A stretch of 36,977 bases of DNA from Paracoccaceae bacterium (GTDB lineage: Bacteria; Pseudomonadota; Alphaproteobacteria; Rhodobacterales; Rhodobacteraceae), in NCBI GenBank assembly GCA_014879735.1, contig JACSRN010000090.1:1-36977 (forward strand). Reading direction: 5' to 3'. A model generated the notes under the pieces. That model made no database searches. It was not told the origin of the DNA and saw only the letters and a list, made by a program, of their open reading frames with translations. Shown here in pieces: positions 17,241 to 25,405 of the stretch (positions are counted from its first letter, which is position 1; each line of letters starts with the position of its first letter). Made by a program: the position numbers and the translations under genes.

Positions 17241-19593
17241 GTCCGCAAGAGCCGGATCGGAGGTGGCGCGTCGCTGGACGCGCAGCGCGCATCTGCACGA
17301 GTTCCTGCGGGTGGCGCTGTGGTTCTGGCCGTTCGGCGACCGCTCGGCCGACTGGGCGATCGTCCGCCGGCTGATCGTCATCGTCTCGGTTGGCGCCGGC
17401 CTGATCGGCGGGTCCTGGATCCTGGTCTCGAAACTGCAGCATCTGCGCTTCCAGCGGCAGATTCTGGAAAGCACGACCCAGACCGCCTCGAACGGCATCG
17501 CGATGAACATCGCGGTGATGGACTATGCCTCGGCGGCCTTTCTGGCCGAGGCCCATCGCACCACAAGCGGCGTGCTGGCCGTGCAGGTTACGGACCGCTA
17601 CGGCTTTCTGGTCTACGGCCCCGAACAGATTGATCTGACGAGCTATCCCTCGCATGCGACGCTGGTGGAGCGCGCCCTGGTCGATGCCGGCGGTGGGCCC
17701 GGCGGCACGGCCGAGACCGTCGGCCTCCTGCGGCAGGTGGTCGAAGAACCCACGGTGCAGGGCATCCTGATCGATGTGCTGTGGAAAGGCCTCGCCGCGG
17801 CGCTGCTGTTCGGCAGTGCCGTCGCGCTGACGATGCAGGTCTACATGCATCGTTTCGTCATCGCCCCGCTCGAACATTTCATCGACGCCGTCGCCCGGAC
17901 CAGCCAGACCGGAAAATACGTGCGGGTGGAATATCTGTCCGAAACCAGCTTTGGCATCTTCGCGCGCAATTTCAACCTGATGCAGGATCGGCTGGAAAGG
18001 CAGGATCTTGAACAGCAGGCTCTGCTTGACCAGAACGGCCGGATCAACAGCGACCTGTGGGAAGCCTATGGCCGCATCCGCCAGGACCAGCGGGTGAAAC
18101 TGGCGCAGTTCGAGGCGCTCGGCCGCGTCCTTGATCAGGCCGAGATCCTGATCACCTATGCCGACGCGGCCGGCCGGCCGGTCTTCACCAACCTCCGCAG
18201 CCATCCGCTGCCCGCCATTGCCGAGGTGATGCGGCAGACCGGCTTCGACGGGCAGGAGATCTTTCACAAGCTGACCGCGGCGGGGCTGTCCTGCCAGTTT
18301 GTCAGCACCGGCTCTCCCGGCAGGGAGGATGCACATGATGGCTTTGCCATCGAGGTCGCCTCGCCCGATGGCCGTGCCTGGGTGCTGGTTGCCGGCCCGA
18401 ACGACATCGAGGGGCAGGTGATCCTCTGCACCCACATCTCGAAACTGCGCGAGATGGAACAGCGGCTGCGCCAGACCCAGAAGATGGAGGCGCTGGGTCG
18501 GCTGGTGGGCGGGGTCGCGCATGAGTTCAACAACATGCTGTCGATCATCTCGGGCAACCTCGATCTGCTGGAGATGGCGGCCGCGGGCAAAGATCCGATG
18601 CAGAGCGATTCGCTTGCGGCCGCCCGCCGGGCTGCGGAACGCGCGGCCGCCACGGTGTCGCAGCTTCTGGCCTTCACGCTGCGCAAGGTGCTGAACCGCC
18701 GCCGGATCGAGATCACACCGCATTTCACCGGATTGACCGGAATGCTGCGCGGCGTCCTCGGCCCCGGAATCTCGCTGCAGGTTTCGATCGAACCGGGCAT
18801 CGTGATCGACTGCGATCCCGACCAGCTGGATGGTGCGGTCATCAACCTGGCCACCAATGCGCGCGATGCCATGGAACGGTCGGGCATGCTCTATCTGCGG
18901 GTCTTCCGGCGCGGGGAATGGCAGGTGGGGGATAACGGCCAAATCTGGCAGGACTTCTGCGTGATCGAGGTCGAGGATACCGGCCCCGGCGTGCCCCGGG
19001 ACCTCTGGCACAAGATCTTCGACCCATTCTTCAGCACCAAGGCCGCCAGCGGCAAGGGCGTCGGCCTCGGCCTTGCGGCGGTCTCGGGCTTCGTCGAGGC
19101 CTTCGGCGGCCGGGTCGAGGTGCAAAGCGGGGCAAGCGGCGGCGCGCTTTTCGTGCTGAGGCTCCCTGCCGGCTGCGACCGCCAGGCCGACACGCCGACC
19201 CTTCGTCCCCCGGTCTTCGCCGCCGCCGGCATGGCTGCCCTGGTCGTCGAGGACGAGGCCGATGTGCAGCGCATCGCCGTGCTTTTCCTGCAGCGCTGCG
19301 GTTTTGCCTGTGACACCGCCGCCACGCTCGAGGAGGCGCGGCAGGCGCTGTCGGACCAGCCGAGCGACCATTATCGCCTGCTGGTCTGCGACCTGCAGCT
19401 TCCCGACGGCAATGGCGCCGATTTCCTGCCAGCGTTCCGCACCACCAATCCGGCGGCACGGATCATCTGCGCCAGCGGCTATTCCGACGCCACGCTGATC
19501 GAGCAGTTGGACGGGCTGGTATTCCTGGGCAAGCCCTACAGCTTTGCGACCCTGAACGAAACCGTGGCCAGGCTGTTCGCCGCACCGGGCTGA
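17233..19593 (+). CDS. Membrane-bound hybrid histidine kinase
   Basis: A 786-residue inner-membrane sensor. In order: cytoplasmic N-terminal tail, transmembrane helix about 46-66, a periplasmic domain about 67-178, second transmembrane helix about 180-203, HAMP and coiled-coil linker to about 300, a PAS-like segment about 300-410, HisKA with phospho-acceptor H430 (GGVAHEFNNMLS), HATPase with N-box INLATNARDAM near 537 and GKGVGLGLAAVSGF, and a C-terminal receiver with VVEDEAD and phospho-acceptor D720 (LLVCDLQLPDGNG). There is no DNA-binding or Hpt domain, so an unlinked phosphotransfer protein or response regulator is needed. The start overlaps the solute-binding protein gene by eight bases, tying the two together. 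The ligand is unknown. Confidence 0.93.
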   Translation: MAESARAGSEVARRWTRSAHLHEFLRVALWFWPFGDRSADWAIVRRLIVIVSVGAGLIGGSWILVSKLQHLRFQRQILESTTQTASNGIAMNIAVMDYASAAFLAEAHRTTSGVLAVQVTDRYGFLVYGPEQIDLTSYPSHATLVERALVDAGGGPGGTAETVGLLRQVVEEPTVQGILIDVLWKGLAAALLFGSAVALTMQVYMHRFVIAPLEHFIDAVARTSQTGKYVRVEYLSETSFGIFARNFNLMQDRLERQDLEQQALLDQNGRINSDLWEAYGRIRQDQRVKLAQFEALGRVLDQAEILITYADAAGRPVFTNLRSHPLPAIAEVMRQTGFDGQEIFHKLTAAGLSCQFVSTGSPGREDAHDGFAIEVASPDGRAWVLVAGPNDIEGQVILCTHISKLREMEQRLRQTQKMEALGRLVGGVAHEFNNMLSIISGNLDLLEMAAAGKDPMQSDSLAAARRAAERAAATVSQLLAFTLRKVLNRRRIEITPHFTGLTGMLRGVLGPGISLQVSIEPGIVIDCDPDQLDGAVINLATNARDAMERSGMLYLRVFRRGEWQVGDNGQIWQDFCVIEVEDTGPGVPRDLWHKIFDPFFSTKAASGKGVGLGLAAVSGFVEAFGGRVEVQSGASGGALFVLRLPAGCDRQADTPTLRPPVFAAAGMAALVVEDEADVQRIAVLFLQRCGFACDTAATLEEARQALSDQPSDHYRLLVCDLQLPDGNGADFLPAFRTTNPAARIICASGYSDATLIEQLDGLVFLGKPYSFATLNETVARLFAAPG

Positions 19594-19952
19594 AATCCGG
19601 GTCGTGCCCGGCCCCCTTCGGAAAACCCCTGTCGCGGCCGGGCCTGATGTCCCGCCGCCGCTGTCGCCGGCGTGGGGCAACGGCCCGGTCCTTCCGCCAC
19701 CAGCCGTCTCGGCAACGGCCAGGGACCTGCCGCGCCCCCCCGCCCGGCAGCAGCCCGGTCCGAATATCCAGCAGGGCGGCCGCAAGCCCGGCGCCAGCCG
19801 GCAGCGCGGGGCCGATCCGGGCGGAAACACCCCGCGTCAGCGCATGCTTACGGCCGTTGCGGACCCTTCGCTTGACGCAATCCCGGCCGGGTCCTATCGC
19901 CCCGGAGGACAGGTTTTCCCCCTTCCCCCACCAGCCAACCGGAGCCGCCGTG
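19594..19952. other. 359-base gap between the kinase and the lipid operon
   Basis: GC-rich sequence with no ribosome-binding-site-led gene; the open frames here are extensions or shadows. No strong terminator for the kinase transcript is evident. The downstream end carries a plausible promoter, listed separately. Confidence 0.5.
19872..19900 (+). promoter_or_regulatory. Candidate sigma-70-type promoter for the lipid operon
   Basis: TTGACG (5 of 6 to the -35 consensus) is followed after 17 bases by TATCGC, a weak -10. Transcription would begin about 45 bases before the LAB_N-type gene. Spacing and -35 are good; the -10 is poor, so confidence is moderate at best. Confidence 0.4.
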
Positions 19953-20270
19953 ATGCGTGACATCCTGTGGTCGGCCCTGCATGTGCAGGGCTGGACCGAG
20001 TTCACCTGGGTGATGGTCGGCCTTGCCGGCCAGTTCCTCTTCACCGCGCGCTTCCTCGTCCAGTGGATCGCCTCGGAAAAGCAGCGCCGCTCGGTCGTGC
20101 CGGTGGCGTTCTGGTATTTCTCGCTGGCAGGCGGGACGGTGCTGCTGACCTATGCGCTCTGGCGGCGCGATCCGGTCTTCGTCCTTGGCCAGTCGATGGG
20201 CCTGCTGATCTACCTCCGCAATCTCTGGCTCATCCATGCCGAGCGTCCCGGCCGTGCAACCGAATCCTGA
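19953..20270 (+). CDS. LpxB N-terminal-like membrane protein (LAB_N)
   Basis: A 105-residue inner-membrane protein matching the lipid A biosynthesis N-terminal (LAB_N) domain, usually found alone or fused to LpxB or to glycosyltransferases. The marks are FTARFLVQWIASEKQRRS and VPVAFWYFSLAGG followed by SMGLLIYLRNLWLI; three membrane helices are expected at about 18-36, 51-70 and 75-92. Function of the stand-alone form is not established; it resembles small sugar- or lipid-carrier-handling membrane proteins. GGAG precedes the ATG, and an adjacent GTG one codon upstream could also serve. It overlaps the following glycosyltransferase gene by 35 bases, so the products are probably made together. 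Confidence 0.85.
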   Translation: MRDILWSALHVQGWTEFTWVMVGLAGQFLFTARFLVQWIASEKQRRSVVPVAFWYFSLAGGTVLLTYALWRRDPVFVLGQSMGLLIYLRNLWLIHAERPGRATES

Positions 20271-21744
20271 CGCCGCGCTGTCCGGCTGGGGTCGTGCGAC
20301 CCACCCGACCCGGGTGGCGCTGGCGGCAATCCTGCTTGTCACACTCTGGCGGTTGATGCTGGGCGCTTTCGACCGCACCGGCCTGTCGACCGACGAGGCG
20401 CAATACTGGGCCTGGGGGCAGGCGCTGTCCTTCGGCGCCTATTCCAAGCCGCCGTTGATCGGCTGGATCATCCGGGTCTCGACCGAGCTGTTCGGATCGC
20501 AGGTCTGGGCGGTCCGCCTGCCCGCGGCACCGATGCATGCGGCAACGGCGGTGGTGCTGCTGGCGCTGGGGCGGCGCGTGGCGGATCCCGCGCTGGCCGC
20601 CGGCGCCGCGCTGGCCTATCTGACGACCCCCGCCGTCGCCCTTGGCTCGGTGCTGATGACGACGGACACGCCGCTGCTTCTTGCGGCGGCGCTGGCCCTG
20701 CTGGCGCAGGTCGAGCTTGCCCGCACGGGCCAAGCCGGCGGGCGGACGACGGCGCTGGCGCTGGCGCTCGGCCTTGCGGTCGGCATCGGGTTCCTGGCGA
20801 AATATGCCATGGCCTTCGCCCTGACCGGCATGGTCCTTGCGGCATTGCTGTCGCCCGGCTGGCGACCACGGACGCGCGATGCGGCGCTGGCATCGGCGGC
20901 GGCGCTGTTGGTGATGGCCCCGCATCTGGCCTGGCTGGTGCAGAACCGATTCGTAACCTTCCACCACCTGGCCGAATCCTCGGGCATGGAAGGCGGCGCG
21001 CTGGCCCCGGGCGAGGCGCTGCGGTTTCTTGCCAGCCAGCTTGCCGTGATGGGGCCGATCCTCTTTCCCGCGATGCTGATCGCCATTGCGCGGGCGCGTC
21101 GCGGCACGGCGGCGGCGGGGCTGGCCGCGCTGGCGGCGACGCCACTGGTCATCGTGCTGGGCCAGGCGCTGTCGGGCAAGGCGCTGGCGAACTGGGCGGT
21201 GCTTTACCTGCTGCCCGGTGCGATCCTTGCCATGACCCCCCTTGCCGCCCGTCCGCTGCTGCGACACCTGTCCTTCGCGATCGGCCTGCTTGTCACGCTC
21301 GCCCTGCCGCTGGCCATGGCCGCCGGTCCGGCGCTGCGCCTGCCCGGCGACCGGCCGGCGCTGGCGCGCTATCTGGGGCACGAGGCGCTGGCCGCGCCGA
21401 TCCTTGCCGCGGCAGAGGCTGCCGGCGTGCAGACCCTGGTCGCCACGGACCGCGACCTGCTGGCCGATCTCACCTGGTTTGCCCGCGACCGCGGCCTCGC
21501 CGTCCGGGCGCTGCCGCCGCAAGGCACGGCACAGAACCACTGGGAGCTCGCCTTCCCGTTCCGGCCCGCGCCCGGGGACGGCCCGGCCCTTCTGGTCCTG
21601 CGCGAGGGGGCCGTACAGCCCTGCCCCGCCGCCCGGCCGGCCATCCGGCTGACCGCCGGCGATGGCTTTGCCGCCGGCGACGTGATCCTTGCGATCCCCA
21701 TCGCGCCCGCCACCTGCCCCGCCCTGTTCGGACCCCCACCATGA
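20236..21744 (+). CDS. GT-C glycosyltransferase (ArnT/PMT-like)
   Basis: A 502-residue polytopic membrane protein of the dolichyl-phosphate-mannose or ArnT-like GT-C class (PMT_2 type). The first loop holds the catalytic acidic pair D53-E54 in LSTDEAQYWAWG, followed by AYSKPPLIGWIIR, which is strongly characteristic. About ten hydrophobic helices follow and the last 130 residues form a soluble periplasmic domain. These enzymes transfer a sugar from a polyprenyl-phosphate donor to lipid A, a protein or a glycan on the periplasmic side. The position between a LAB_N protein and a PAP2 phosphatase points to lipid A or a related lipid as acceptor; donor sugar unknown. Starts inside the previous gene and ends by ATGA overlap with the next. 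Confidence 0.9.
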   Translation: MPSVPAVQPNPDAALSGWGRATHPTRVALAAILLVTLWRLMLGAFDRTGLSTDEAQYWAWGQALSFGAYSKPPLIGWIIRVSTELFGSQVWAVRLPAAPMHAATAVVLLALGRRVADPALAAGAALAYLTTPAVALGSVLMTTDTPLLLAAALALLAQVELARTGQAGGRTTALALALGLAVGIGFLAKYAMAFALTGMVLAALLSPGWRPRTRDAALASAAALLVMAPHLAWLVQNRFVTFHHLAESSGMEGGALAPGEALRFLASQLAVMGPILFPAMLIAIARARRGTAAAGLAALAATPLVIVLGQALSGKALANWAVLYLLPGAILAMTPLAARPLLRHLSFAIGLLVTLALPLAMAAGPALRLPGDRPALARYLGHEALAAPILAAAEAAGVQTLVATDRDLLADLTWFARDRGLAVRALPPQGTAQNHWELAFPFRPAPGDGPALLVLREGAVQPCPAARPAIRLTAGDGFAAGDVILAIPIAPATCPALFGPPP

Positions 21745-22502
21745 CCGATCCGCTGCATCACCGGCTTCTTCTCCTGTGGCTTTTCGCCATGGTCGCGGCG
21801 CAGGCGCTGTTCGCCGCCTTTCCGGAAATCGACCTTGTCATCGCCCGCGCGATGACCGACGGCAGCGGCAGCTTCGTTGCGACGCGGGGCGTCCTGCCCT
21901 GGCTGAGCGGCCTTGTCCGGCTGATGACGGAGATTGTCGCCGCGGTCATCGTCTTCGGCACGCTTGCCGGCTGGATCGGCGGCCGGCTGCGCGGCGCGGC
22001 GCTGCGGCTGGCCGGCTATGCCGCGGCAAATGTACTGTTGGCCCCGGGGGTGGTGGTAAACCTTGTGCTCAAGGCCCATGTCGGCCGCGCCCGCCCGGCC
22101 ACGCTGAGCGAATTTGGCGGCACCCGGGATTTCACGCCAGCCTGGCAGTTCTCGGAACAATGCGATCGCAACTGCTCCTTCGTCTCGGGCGAGGTGTCGA
22201 TCGCGGCGACGCTGGCGCTGATCGCCGTCGTGCTGTTCTGGCCGCGGATGACGAGGGCGGGGCGCGGTCTTGCCATTGCCGGCGGTCTTGCGGCCGTCCT
22301 CGGCGTGGCGGCGATGCGCCTGGCGCTGGGGCGGCATTTCCTGTCGGATGCGGTCTTTGCAACGCTGATCTCGGCCGGCGTGGCACTGGCGCTCTATCCG
22401 CTGTTCGGCCTGTCTCGGGCGCGGCGCGATCTGCCGCTGCCCCAGCCCCTGCCCCAGCCGGACACCGCTGCAGCGGGTGCCCGGCAGACCATATCAGGCT
22501 AG
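21741..22502 (+). CDS. PAP2-family membrane phosphatase (LpxE/LpxF-like)
   Basis: A 253-residue membrane phosphatase with about six helices. PAP2 motif 1 is KAHVGRARP (K111, R118, P119). Motif 3 is RLALGRHFLSD with R193, nucleophile H199 and D203. Motif 2, normally PSGH, reads CDRNCSFVSGEVS, so E151 stands where the second catalytic His is expected; two Cys precede it and may form a periplasmic disulfide. Family members remove phosphate from lipid A, phosphatidylglycerol phosphate or undecaprenyl pyrophosphate. ATGA coupling to the glycosyltransferase suggests a shared lipid substrate, for example dephosphorylation of lipid A before or after sugar addition, or release of the carrier phosphate. 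Pro/Gln-rich tail of about 25 residues. Confidence 0.88.
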   Translation: MTDPLHHRLLLLWLFAMVAAQALFAAFPEIDLVIARAMTDGSGSFVATRGVLPWLSGLVRLMTEIVAAVIVFGTLAGWIGGRLRGAALRLAGYAAANVLLAPGVVVNLVLKAHVGRARPATLSEFGGTRDFTPAWQFSEQCDRNCSFVSGEVSIAATLALIAVVLFWPRMTRAGRGLAIAGGLAAVLGVAAMRLALGRHFLSDAVFATLISAGVALALYPLFGLSRARRDLPLPQPLPQPDTAAAGARQTISG

Positions 22503-22546
22503 TTCCGCCAGCGCTTCGCACGCCCGGCCATGGGTGCCGGACCGGC

Positions 22547-23713
22547 TCAGCCCAGTCCCACCGCGACGCGGGCGGCACGGGCGATGACCAGTTCCTCGTT
22601 GGTCGGGATGACCAGGACCGGAACTTTCGCATCATCGGGCGAGATGCAGCGGGCATTGGCGGCGTTGCGGTCGGGATCAAGGCCAAGGCCCATCCAGGCC
22701 AGGCCCCCGGCCACCCCGGCACGGATGCGGCGCGAATTCTCGCCGATGCCGCCGCAGAACACCAGCGCATCGATCCCGCCCATATCGGCGGCCAGGGCGG
22801 CAACCTCGCGCTGACAGCGGGCGATGAAATAGCCGATGGCCTCCTCGGCCGCCGGCGTGCCGGCCGCCTCGAGCGTGCGCATGTCGTTCGACAGGCCGGA
22901 GAGGCCGAGAAAGCCCGACCGACGATAGAGCAGATCCGAGATCTGCGCCGCCGTCATGCCCTTCTGGTCCATCAGATACAGCAGCACGCCAGGATCGACC
23001 TGGCCGGTCCGCGTGCCCATCGGCAGCCCGTCCAGCGCAGAGAAGCCCATGGTCGAGGCCACCGAACGGCCAGCCGAGATCGCGCACATCGAGGCGCCGT
23101 TGCCCAGATGCGCCACCACCACCCGGCCGGCGGCCAGGGCAGGCGCGCGCATCGCCAGTTCACCGGCGATGAACTGATAGCTCAACCCGTGAAAACCGTA
23201 ACGCCGCACGCCTTCGTCATACAGCGCGCGGGGCAGCGCGAAGGTGTCATGCACGAAAGGGTGGCCGCGGTGAAAGGCGGTGTCAAAACAGGCCACCTGC
23301 GGTACGCCGGGAAAGGCCGCCATGGCGGCGCGGATACCGGCAAGGTTGTGCGGCTGGTGCAGCGGCGCAAAGGGCGACAGCCCCTCCAGATCCGCCAGCA
23401 CCCCGGCATCCACCGTGACAGGCACCTGTCGGTCCGGGCCGCCATGCACCACCCGGTGGCCGATGGCCAGCAGATCAAGCCCGGGCCAGCGCGCGCGGAA
23501 CGCCGCGATCACCGCCGCCATGGCCCCTTCGTGGCCAGACAGATCCCCCGCCGCCGCAATCGGCGCGCCGGCGGTATCCACCAGCTTCAGCACGCCCTCG
23601 GGGCCGATCCGGTCGGCGATGCCGGTGGCCAGCGGCGCATCCCCCGCCGCGGGAAACAGCGCCACCTTCAGCGACGAGGACCCCGCATTCAGCGTCAGAA
23701 CCGCCCGCGTCAT
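22547..23713 (-). CDS. ackA: Acetate kinase
   Basis: Interconverts acetyl phosphate plus ADP with acetate plus ATP in the cytosol. The 388-residue protein has both acetokinase signatures: LTLNAGSSSLKVALF at the N-terminus and CFDTAFHRGHP further on, plus IGHRVVHGG, HLGNGASMCAI and the C-terminal VFCGGIGENSRRIR. Length is close to the usual 400. Its ATG overlaps the TGA of the upstream MaoC-phosphotransacetylase gene (ATGA), so both are coupled and together convert an acyl-CoA to the free acid with ATP gain, or run in reverse for acetate uptake. Convergent with the PAP2 gene; 44 bases separate the stop codons and no terminator is clear. Confidence 0.96.
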   Translation of the reverse strand: MTRAVLTLNAGSSSLKVALFPAAGDAPLATGIADRIGPEGVLKLVDTAGAPIAAAGDLSGHEGAMAAVIAAFRARWPGLDLLAIGHRVVHGGPDRQVPVTVDAGVLADLEGLSPFAPLHQPHNLAGIRAAMAAFPGVPQVACFDTAFHRGHPFVHDTFALPRALYDEGVRRYGFHGLSYQFIAGELAMRAPALAAGRVVVAHLGNGASMCAISAGRSVASTMGFSALDGLPMGTRTGQVDPGVLLYLMDQKGMTAAQISDLLYRRSGFLGLSGLSNDMRTLEAAGTPAAEEAIGYFIARCQREVAALAADMGGIDALVFCGGIGENSRRIRAGVAGGLAWMGLGLDPDRNAANARCISPDDAKVPVLVIPTNEELVIARAARVAVGLG

Positions 23714-25092
23714 GCTGCGTCCCCCTTGAAATGGTGGATCGCCGCCACGGCGCAGGAGGCCAGCCGCGACATCGGGCTGTCGGACCGGCTGTTCAGGATG
23801 ACCGGAACCCGGGCGCCCAGAACCAGGCCCGCGCCCTCGGCATGGCTGATGAACGCCAATTGCTTGGCCAGCATGTTGCCGGCGTCGATTCCCGGCACCA
23901 CCAGGATGTTCGCCCGCCCCGCGACATTGCCCTTCAGCCCCTTGGTCCGCGCCGCACCCAGATCGACGGCATTGTCCATGGCCAGTGGCCCCTCGACCTG
24001 CCCGCCGGTGATCTGGCCGCGGTCGGCCATCTTCGACAGCAGCGCCGCATCGATCGAGGACTGGATCGCGGCGTTCACCGTCTCGACCGCCGAAAGCACG
24101 CCCACCCGCGGGTCCATTCCCAGCGAAAGCGCAAGGTCGATGGCATTCTGGCAGATGTCGACCTTGGCGGCGAGATCGGGCGCGATGTTGACCGCGGCAT
24201 CCGAGACGAGGATCGGCTCGCCCCGCCCCGGCACATCCATCACGAAGACATGGGTGAAACGGCGGCCCATGCGCAGGCCGGTTGCCTTGTCGAGCATCGG
24301 CCGCAGCAGGTCATCAGTGTGCAGATGCCCCTTCATCACCGCCGCGGCCCGGCCTTCGTGCACCAGCGCACAGGCGCGCGCGGCTGCCTCATGATCGGCT
24401 CCGGGAACGTCGATGACCTCGATCCCGGCGAGATCCTCGCCCGCCTCGGCCGCCACCGCCCGGATGGCCGCCGCCCGCCCGACCAGGATCGGCGTGATCA
24501 GGCTTTCCCGCGCGGCCAGCAGCGCCCCGCCCAGCGAACGGGCATCGTCGGGACAGACCACCGCCGTCGGCAGCGCCGGCAGCGGGCGGGCGCGCTCGAG
24601 CAGCGCCTCGAAATGCCGGTGGCGCTGCACGATCAGCCCCGGCATCTCGACATCTTCGCGGTCGAAGGGCACCGACGGCGCCTCGACCTCGGCCTCGCCG
24701 GTCAGGATCACGATCCCGCCCTCGGCGCGCCGCACCTCGGTGGCAAGCCGCACCACGCCGCCCGGCAGCTTCTCCAGCACCTCGACGCGGCAGATCAGCT
24801 CGTCGCCGGCATGCGCCCGGGCGTGAAAATCCAGCACCTGCCGGCGGTAGAAGGTCCCCGGCCCCGGCAGCCGCATTCCCAGCACGGCCGAAAGCAGCGA
24901 CGCCACGAACATCCCCGGCGCGATCCGCTCCACCTGCCCGTCGCCGTCCAGATCGCTGTCGGTCAGATGCATCGGGTTGTAGTTCCCCGAGGCCGCCGCA
25001 AAGACATAGAGGTCGTCCGCCGTCACGAGACGCCGCAACTCGCTGACATCGCCGACTGAAAGATCGGCATAGGTCCGGTTGGTGATCCGCAT
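23710..25092 (-). CDS. MaoC-like / phosphate acetyl(butyryl)transferase fusion
   Basis: A 460-residue two-domain enzyme. Residues 1 to about 150 are a hotdog-fold MaoC-like domain, with ASGNYNPMHLTD at 34-45; the (R)-hydratase Asp-His pair appears here as N37 and H42, so the catalytic Asp is replaced by Asn. Residues from about 165 are a phosphotransacetylase/phosphotransbutyrylase domain (MKGHLHTDDLLRP, RFTHVFVMDVPG, NANILVVP-like ANILVVPGIDAGN, GARVPVILNSRSDS). The second half converts an acyl-CoA and phosphate to acyl phosphate for AckA. GGGAGAG six bases before the ATG decides the start; the longer open frame is non-coding. The joined hydratase-like domain hints at short 3-hydroxyacyl or enoyl-CoA handling, which is inference. 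Confidence 0.92.
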   Translation of the reverse strand: MRITNRTYADLSVGDVSELRRLVTADDLYVFAAASGNYNPMHLTDSDLDGDGQVERIAPGMFVASLLSAVLGMRLPGPGTFYRRQVLDFHARAHAGDELICRVEVLEKLPGGVVRLATEVRRAEGGIVILTGEAEVEAPSVPFDREDVEMPGLIVQRHRHFEALLERARPLPALPTAVVCPDDARSLGGALLAARESLITPILVGRAAAIRAVAAEAGEDLAGIEVIDVPGADHEAAARACALVHEGRAAAVMKGHLHTDDLLRPMLDKATGLRMGRRFTHVFVMDVPGRGEPILVSDAAVNIAPDLAAKVDICQNAIDLALSLGMDPRVGVLSAVETVNAAIQSSIDAALLSKMADRGQITGGQVEGPLAMDNAVDLGAARTKGLKGNVAGRANILVVPGIDAGNMLAKQLAFISHAEGAGLVLGARVPVILNSRSDSPMSRLASCAVAAIHHFKGDAA

Positions 25093-25405
25093 GTTCTCTC
25101 CCACGCGGATCTGCCCCGCCTGTCCCGCGCCGCCCCTCCATCGCCCGTCCGCCGCGAAAGATCCAGCCTTTCGACCGATAGGCCGGAACGGTGCCGGGCC
25201 TGCTCCGGGACAGATCGGCCTCCGGGGGCTGCAGGCGACAGGATGGCGGCCCGGCGCGCCGGCGGGCCTGCAGGCGGTGCACCCCATCCGGCGGTTCCGG
25301 AAAATCCGGGGCCGGCCCGGGACGGATTCACCCGGTGATCAGGTCATATGGCCTTGATGGATGGATCATGTGGCCCTACCCTTGCGGGGTCGGCGGGAGG
25401 ATTCG
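25093..25405. other. Divergent intergenic region between pta fusion and TA pair
   Basis: A 313-base gap between the divergent phosphotransacetylase fusion and the antitoxin. The first 230 bases are GC-rich with no gene. The last 60 bases, nearest the antitoxin, hold the promoter and repeats described separately. Confidence 0.6.
25344..25382 (+). promoter_or_regulatory. Antitoxin promoter with paired direct repeats
   Basis: A -35 TTGATG (25354-25359) and a -10 TACCCT (25377-25382) are 17 bases apart. A near-identical 10-base repeat, TCATATGGCC (25344-25353) and TCATGTGGCC (25366-25375), has one copy just before the -35 and one in the spacer, 22 bases apart or two helical turns. This is the geometry expected for binding of the antitoxin dimer and autoregulation. 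Hexamers are weak matches, so it remains a prediction. Confidence 0.5.

Noticed and set aside
17203-19830. Long minus-strand open frame opposite the hybrid kinase
   Set aside because: Composition-driven shadow; the plus strand has all kinase motifs, and no family motif or ribosome-binding site supports the minus frame.
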